In this document: piece by piece, positions 61,589 to 64,000 of the stretch | Position numbering within the stretch: position 1 is the stretch's first letter | Layout of the letters: each line of letters starts with the position of its first letter | Notes under the pieces: generated by a model | The model's input: only the letters and a program-made list of their open reading frames with translations | Told to the model about the DNA's origin: nothing | Database searches by the model: none | Program-made: the position numbers and the translations under genes | Source of the DNA: Stagnihabitans lacustris | GTDB lineage: Bacteria; Pseudomonadota; Alphaproteobacteria; Rhodobacterales; Rhodobacteraceae | NCBI RefSeq assembly: GCF_025950525.1 | Contig: NZ_JAPDGS010000001.1 | Location: forward strand, 682,001-746,000 | Reading direction: 5' to 3' | Length of the DNA stretch: 64,000 bases

Positions 61589-62029
61589 TCAGGCGGCGGT
61601 GGCCGTGTTCATCGCAGCGATCGTGGCCTCCAGCGCCAAAAGGATCGAGGCGTGGCGGTTGCGGTAATCGCGCGCGGGGAGAAGGACCTCATAGCCCTGG
61701 AACGGGGCCTCGGGGATGGGGCCTGCCGTTTTCAGCATGGCGGCAAGCTGGTCGCGGGCGGTCTCCAGCTCGGCACGGGTCCGGCCAATGATCGCGGCCC
61801 CAAGGATCGCAGCCGAGGCCTGACCCAAAGCGCAGGCCCGCACGTCCTGGGCGAAATCGGTGATCTTGCCGTCTTGGGTTTGCACATCCACCGAGACCGT
61901 CGACCCGCAAAGCGGCGAGCGCTTCTTGGCGCTGCCCTGGGGCGCGGCCAACTTGCCCAGATGCGGGATGTCAGCCGCCAGCGCGAGGATGCGGCCGGAA
62001 TAGAGGGAAACGAGGTCGGTATCGCTCAT
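61589..62029 (-). CDS. Iron-sulfur cluster assembly scaffold protein (NifU/IscU-like)
   Basis: 146 residues of the NifU N-terminal scaffold family. Two of the three cluster cysteines are visible in 'KRSPLCGSTVSVDVQTQDGK' and 'DVRACALGQASAAIL'; the position of the third Cys of IscU reads RNRHASILLALEA, without cysteine. This two-Cys form is, to my recollection, usual in Rhodobacterales at this place. It might be a scaffold with a different third ligand or a carrier. Divergent from hisI across 237 bp, containing a CCCTTTGGCC/GGCCAAAGGG hairpin. Confidence 0.88.
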   Translation of the reverse strand: MSDTDLVSLYSGRILALAADIPHLGKLAAPQGSAKKRSPLCGSTVSVDVQTQDGKITDFAQDVRACALGQASAAILGAAIIGRTRAELETARDQLAAMLKTAGPIPEAPFQGYEVLLPARDYRNRHASILLALEATIAAMNTATAA

Positions 62030-62052
62030 CGCGGGCTCCGGCTGGAAGCGGC

Positions 62053-62080
62053 CCCTTTGGCCAGATGGGGGGCCAAAGGG
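62053..62080. repeat. Inverted repeat upstream of the NifU-like gene
   Basis: CCCTTTGGCC (62053-62062) and GGCCAAAGGG (62071-62080), 8-base loop, 24 bases upstream of the NifU-like start. The rest of the spacer to hisI has several scattered GTGGCCAC-type boxes and shows no gene. Confidence 0.8.
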
Positions 62081-62266
62081 ACCATTGGATTGCGTGTGGC
62101 CTTGGCGGCCGCGTCATTGGCAGCGGCCTGGACGGCCACCGGAGAGGGCGTGGCATTAGTGGCCACGGGAGGCGGGTATGGCTTTGACGGCCGCAGCAGG
62201 GGTTGTGGTCAACCTGGCCACAAATGGTTAGATAGCCCTCGCCGCAGCCCCCGCCAAGGAGTCCTC

Positions 62267-62632
62267 ATGTCCAATTCCTTCGATCCCGCCACTTTGCGCT
62301 ATGATGATCGCGGGCTGATCCCCTGCATCGCGCAGGATCAGGCCTCGGGCCAGGTGCTGATGTTCGCCTGGATGAACGCCGCCGCGGTCGCCCGCACGCT
62401 GGAAACCGGCCGCGTCACCTATTGGAGCCGGTCTCGCCAGGCCTTCTGGGTCAAGGGCGAAAGCTCGGGCCACCATCAGGTCCTGGTCGAGCTGCGCCTT
62501 GATTGCGACCGCGACTGCCTTTTGGCGCTGGTCACGCAAGAGGGACCGGCCTGCCACACCAACCGGCGGTCGTGCTTTTACACCGCGATCCGCGCGGGTG
62601 CGGAAGTCGAGATCATGGCGCCCATCGCCTGA
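62267..62632 (+). CDS. hisI: Phosphoribosyl-AMP cyclohydrolase
   Basis: 121 residues; hydrolyses the purine ring of phosphoribosyl-AMP in histidine synthesis. The zinc and metal sites are in 'LRLDCDRDCLLALVTQEG' and 'PACHTNRRSCFYTAIRAG'; the front part has 'VLMFAWMNAAAVARTLETGR' and 'TYWSRSRQAFWVKGESSGH'. It lacks the HisE domain fused to it in enterobacteria. ATG preceded by AAGGAGTCCTC. No other his gene is adjacent. Confidence 0.96.
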   Translation: MSNSFDPATLRYDDRGLIPCIAQDQASGQVLMFAWMNAAAVARTLETGRVTYWSRSRQAFWVKGESSGHHQVLVELRLDCDRDCLLALVTQEGPACHTNRRSCFYTAIRAGAEVEIMAPIA

Positions 62633-62823
62633 AGCCTTTGCATCGGCCAGCCGGGGCGCGGCTCTGCCCTGGCCAAATCTGGATTGGCCAAATCTGCTCT
62701 GGCCAGGATCTGCGCCTCGCGGCGTTGCAGCCGGGCCATGTCGCGCCGGATCGCGGCCAGTTCGGCGGCCATCTGTCGGGCCGTGCTGGTGGTCATGTCG
62801 GAATGGGGGGCAGGGTCGGGCAT
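62578..62823 (-). CDS. Possible small coiled-coil protein overlapping hisI
   Basis: An 81-codon ORF starting MPDPAPHSDMTTSTARQMAA then 'ELAAIRRDMARLQRREAQIL', a short amphipathic helix. GGAGAATCCTG precedes the ATG (62823). The last 55 bases run antisense into the end of hisI. A DLANPDLARAE stretch comes from a short DNA repeat (GGCCAAATCTG, twice near 62673-62699). It could be real (good ribosome site, helix composition) or chance; no family recognised. Confidence 0.4.
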   Translation of the reverse strand: MPDPAPHSDMTTSTARQMAAELAAIRRDMARLQRREAQILARADLANPDLARAEPRPGWPMQRLQAMGAMISTSAPARIAV

Positions 62824-63087
62824 CAGGATTCTCCGGTATGGGCCAAGTTCGGCGCGGCTTCCGTTCTGGATATGTTCAGGTTGCCTCAGAAGGGTTAACC
62901 AAAGATTTCGCCCCGTTTCTCCCGCCCTGTCCGCTGCCTGCGGCCCGGAAGCCTCCCCCCTGTCCGCCCCGAAATTCCGCCATTTTGCGGGATGTTGGCG
63001 GGCAAACCGCGGCCATGCCCTGTTGCCCCTGTCCGGCACTTGTGGCAAGACAAGTCCAGCGGGTCGGGCGGCCCTTGGTTCGGCCTG

Positions 63088-63123
63088 ACCCTTCCCGTGT
63101 CGCAAACCCTTCCCGTGTCGCAA
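63088..63123. repeat. 18-bp tandem repeat upstream of the Pcm-like gene
   Basis: ACCCTTCCCGTGTCGCAA occurs exactly at 63088-63105 and 63106-63123, and the sequence continues ACCTTCCGG. It is 19-54 bases before the start of the methyltransferase-like gene, in its leader or promoter. The 318-bp spacer 62824-63141 also has a GGTTAACC palindrome (about 62891-62898), and otherwise no gene. Confidence 0.95.
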
Positions 63124-63141
63124 ACCTTCCGGATGCCCCAG

Positions 63142-63777
63142 ATGACCGATTTTGCTTCCCGCCGCGTGACGATGGTCGATACCCAGGTCCGGCCGCAGGA
63201 CGTGACCAAATTCCCGATCATCGCCGCCATGCTCGCGGTCCCGCGTGAGGCCTATGTGCCCGCGGCCGCGCGCGAAGCGGCCTATGTCGGGCAGAATGTC
63301 ACTCTGGCACCGGGACGCGTCGCGCTGGAACCGCGGTCGCTGGCGAAACTGTTGGACGCGCTGGATGTGAACCAGGGCGAGACCGCCCTCGTTATCGCGG
63401 CAGGCTATGGCTATGCTGCCGCGGTCCTGGCCGATATGGGCGCCAAGGTCACGGCGCTGGAATCCGACGCCACCATGGCCGAGGCCGCGCGCGCCAACCT
63501 TGGGGCCTTGGCCCAAGTTGTGACTGGCCCGCTGGCCGAAGGCGTCAAGGGCGGCTTCGACCTGATCCTGATCGAGGGCGCAATCGAGGCTTTGCCCCCG
63601 GCGATTGCCGCACAATTGAACGAAGGCGGCCGCATCGGCGCAATCTTCATGGAAGGCCCCCTTGGCATCGGCCGGATCGCACATAAGTTGGACGGCAAGA
63701 TCGGCTGGCGGCAGGTGTTCAATGCGACCGCCCCGGTTCTGCCCGGATTCGAAGCTCCCCGCGCTTTCGTGCTTTAA
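63142..63777 (+). CDS. Protein-L-isoaspartate O-methyltransferase family protein
   Basis: 211 residues. 'TMVDTQVRPQDVTKFPIIAA' then 'MLAVPREAYVPAAAREAAYV' is the family start, and 'ETALVIAAGYGYAAAVLADM' the SAM-binding motif I, with Glu in 'VTALESDATMAEAARANL'. In Rhodobacterales this form stands upstream of tolC and lacks parts of the Pcm active site, so enzymatic activity is uncertain. ATG at 63142; another ATG at 63133 is in frame. Followed after 83 bp by the TolC gene. Confidence 0.9.
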   Translation: MTDFASRRVTMVDTQVRPQDVTKFPIIAAMLAVPREAYVPAAAREAAYVGQNVTLAPGRVALEPRSLAKLLDALDVNQGETALVIAAGYGYAAAVLADMGAKVTALESDATMAEAARANLGALAQVVTGPLAEGVKGGFDLILIEGAIEALPPAIAAQLNEGGRIGAIFMEGPLGIGRIAHKLDGKIGWRQVFNATAPVLPGFEAPRAFVL

Positions 63778-63860
63778 GGGCTTCGTGGTTTAAACATGGG
63801 CCAAAAGGCCCGGATGGCGCCACGACGGGTCCCCGCCGGACGCTCGCAATGAGGTGGATG

Positions 63861-64000
63861 ATGCGGAAACTCGTGGCAAGACTGATGACGGGGGCGGCGC
63901 TTCTGGCCCCCATGGCCTCTTGGTCGGAAACCCTGAGCGACGCTTTGGTCGCGGCCTATCGCAATTCGAACCTGCTGCAGCAAAATCAGGCGGTTCTGCG
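63861..64000 (+). CDS. TolC family outer membrane protein, N-terminal fragment
   Basis: Only the first ~46 codons are in the window: a signal peptide (MRKLVARLMTGAALLAPMAS) and 'ETLSDALVAAYRNSNLLQQN', the usual first helix of TolC-type efflux and type I secretion channels. ATGs at 63849, 63858 and 63861 are in frame; GAGGTGG just before 63858 and 63861 favours one of these. Probably co-transcribed with the Pcm-like gene. Confidence 0.85.
   Translation, partial: MRKLVARLMTGAALLAPMASWSETLSDALVAAYRNSNLLQQNQAVL

Overview
The window is a 64 kb stretch of high-GC chromosome, almost certainly from a member of the Rhodobacteraceae (Alphaproteobacteria, Rhodobacterales). The evidence is gene order and family content. 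It carries the xerD / 44-aa membrane protein / aroK-aroB neighbourhood, the DUF177-rpmF-plsX-fabH-ihfA-MerR cluster, the long tandem-domain dCTP deaminase, the divergent DUF6477/DUF6456 pair, hpt coupled to a 54-aa membrane protein, a VPLPA-CTERM protein, and many intergenic copies of a repeat that reads 'EYLGQYER' when translated. No phage, plasmid, insertion sequence, CRISPR array or rRNA operon was seen. One tRNA gene, tRNA-Pro(GGG), is present.

Layout. 1-5.6 kb: CorC/HlyC-like CBS protein (cut by the window edge), xerD, a secreted protein of unknown function and a tiny membrane protein on the minus strand, with aroK-aroB leaving on the plus strand. 5.6-10.4 kb: LpxL-like acyltransferase, EamA transporter, and the tRNA-modification pair gluQ-trmFO. 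10.4-18.6 kb: gyrA, usg, an AlkD-like gene, a flavin-split-barrel oxidase, glmS and glmU. 18.6-23.2 kb: gph, an MFS transporter, a DegT-type aminotransferase, dcd and tRNA-Pro. 23.2-28.8 kb: MerR regulator, ihfA, fabH, plsX, rpmF, DUF177 and bamE, linking fatty-acid/phospholipid initiation with the ribosome and outer membrane. 28.8-36 kb: Uup-like ABC-F, OlsB-like acyltransferase, msrB, HpaI-type aldolase, TetR, ppk2, a lysine-rich coiled-coil orphan and an alpha/beta hydrolase. 36-43.8 kb: metA with a repetitive tail, a P-loop ATPase, two EamA transporters, a FadL-type porin, an MFS exporter and a zinc alcohol dehydrogenase. 43.9-46.2 kb: three consecutive sulfotransferase genes. 46.3-54.4 kb: guaA, an MttB-like methyltransferase, DUF6477/DUF6456, a second lysine-rich orphan, lipA and a secreted protein. 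54.4-64 kb: cytochrome c', a GST, a di-haem cytochrome c, hpt, a Coq10/RatA-type protein, a VPLPA-CTERM protein, anmK, tyrS, a NifU-like scaffold, hisI, a Pcm-like protein and the start of a TolC gene.

Most genes are core metabolism and envelope genes in short, tightly coupled operons, with several ATGA overlaps. The striking non-coding content is of two kinds. First, at least 14 intergenic copies (both orientations) of a ~25-bp element with core GTATTTGGGTCAGTATGAAA occur, usually next to GC-rich hairpins. Second, short tandem duplications of 12-42 bp are unusually common. Many are 15 bp and in frame at the very ends of proteins (AroK, AroB, PlsX, MetA); others copy the 3' end of a gene into the adjacent spacer. 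I did not find a clear new multi-gene system. The best candidates for something undescribed are the dispersed element, the end-of-gene duplications, the sulfotransferase trio and the two orphan lysine-rich coiled-coil proteins.
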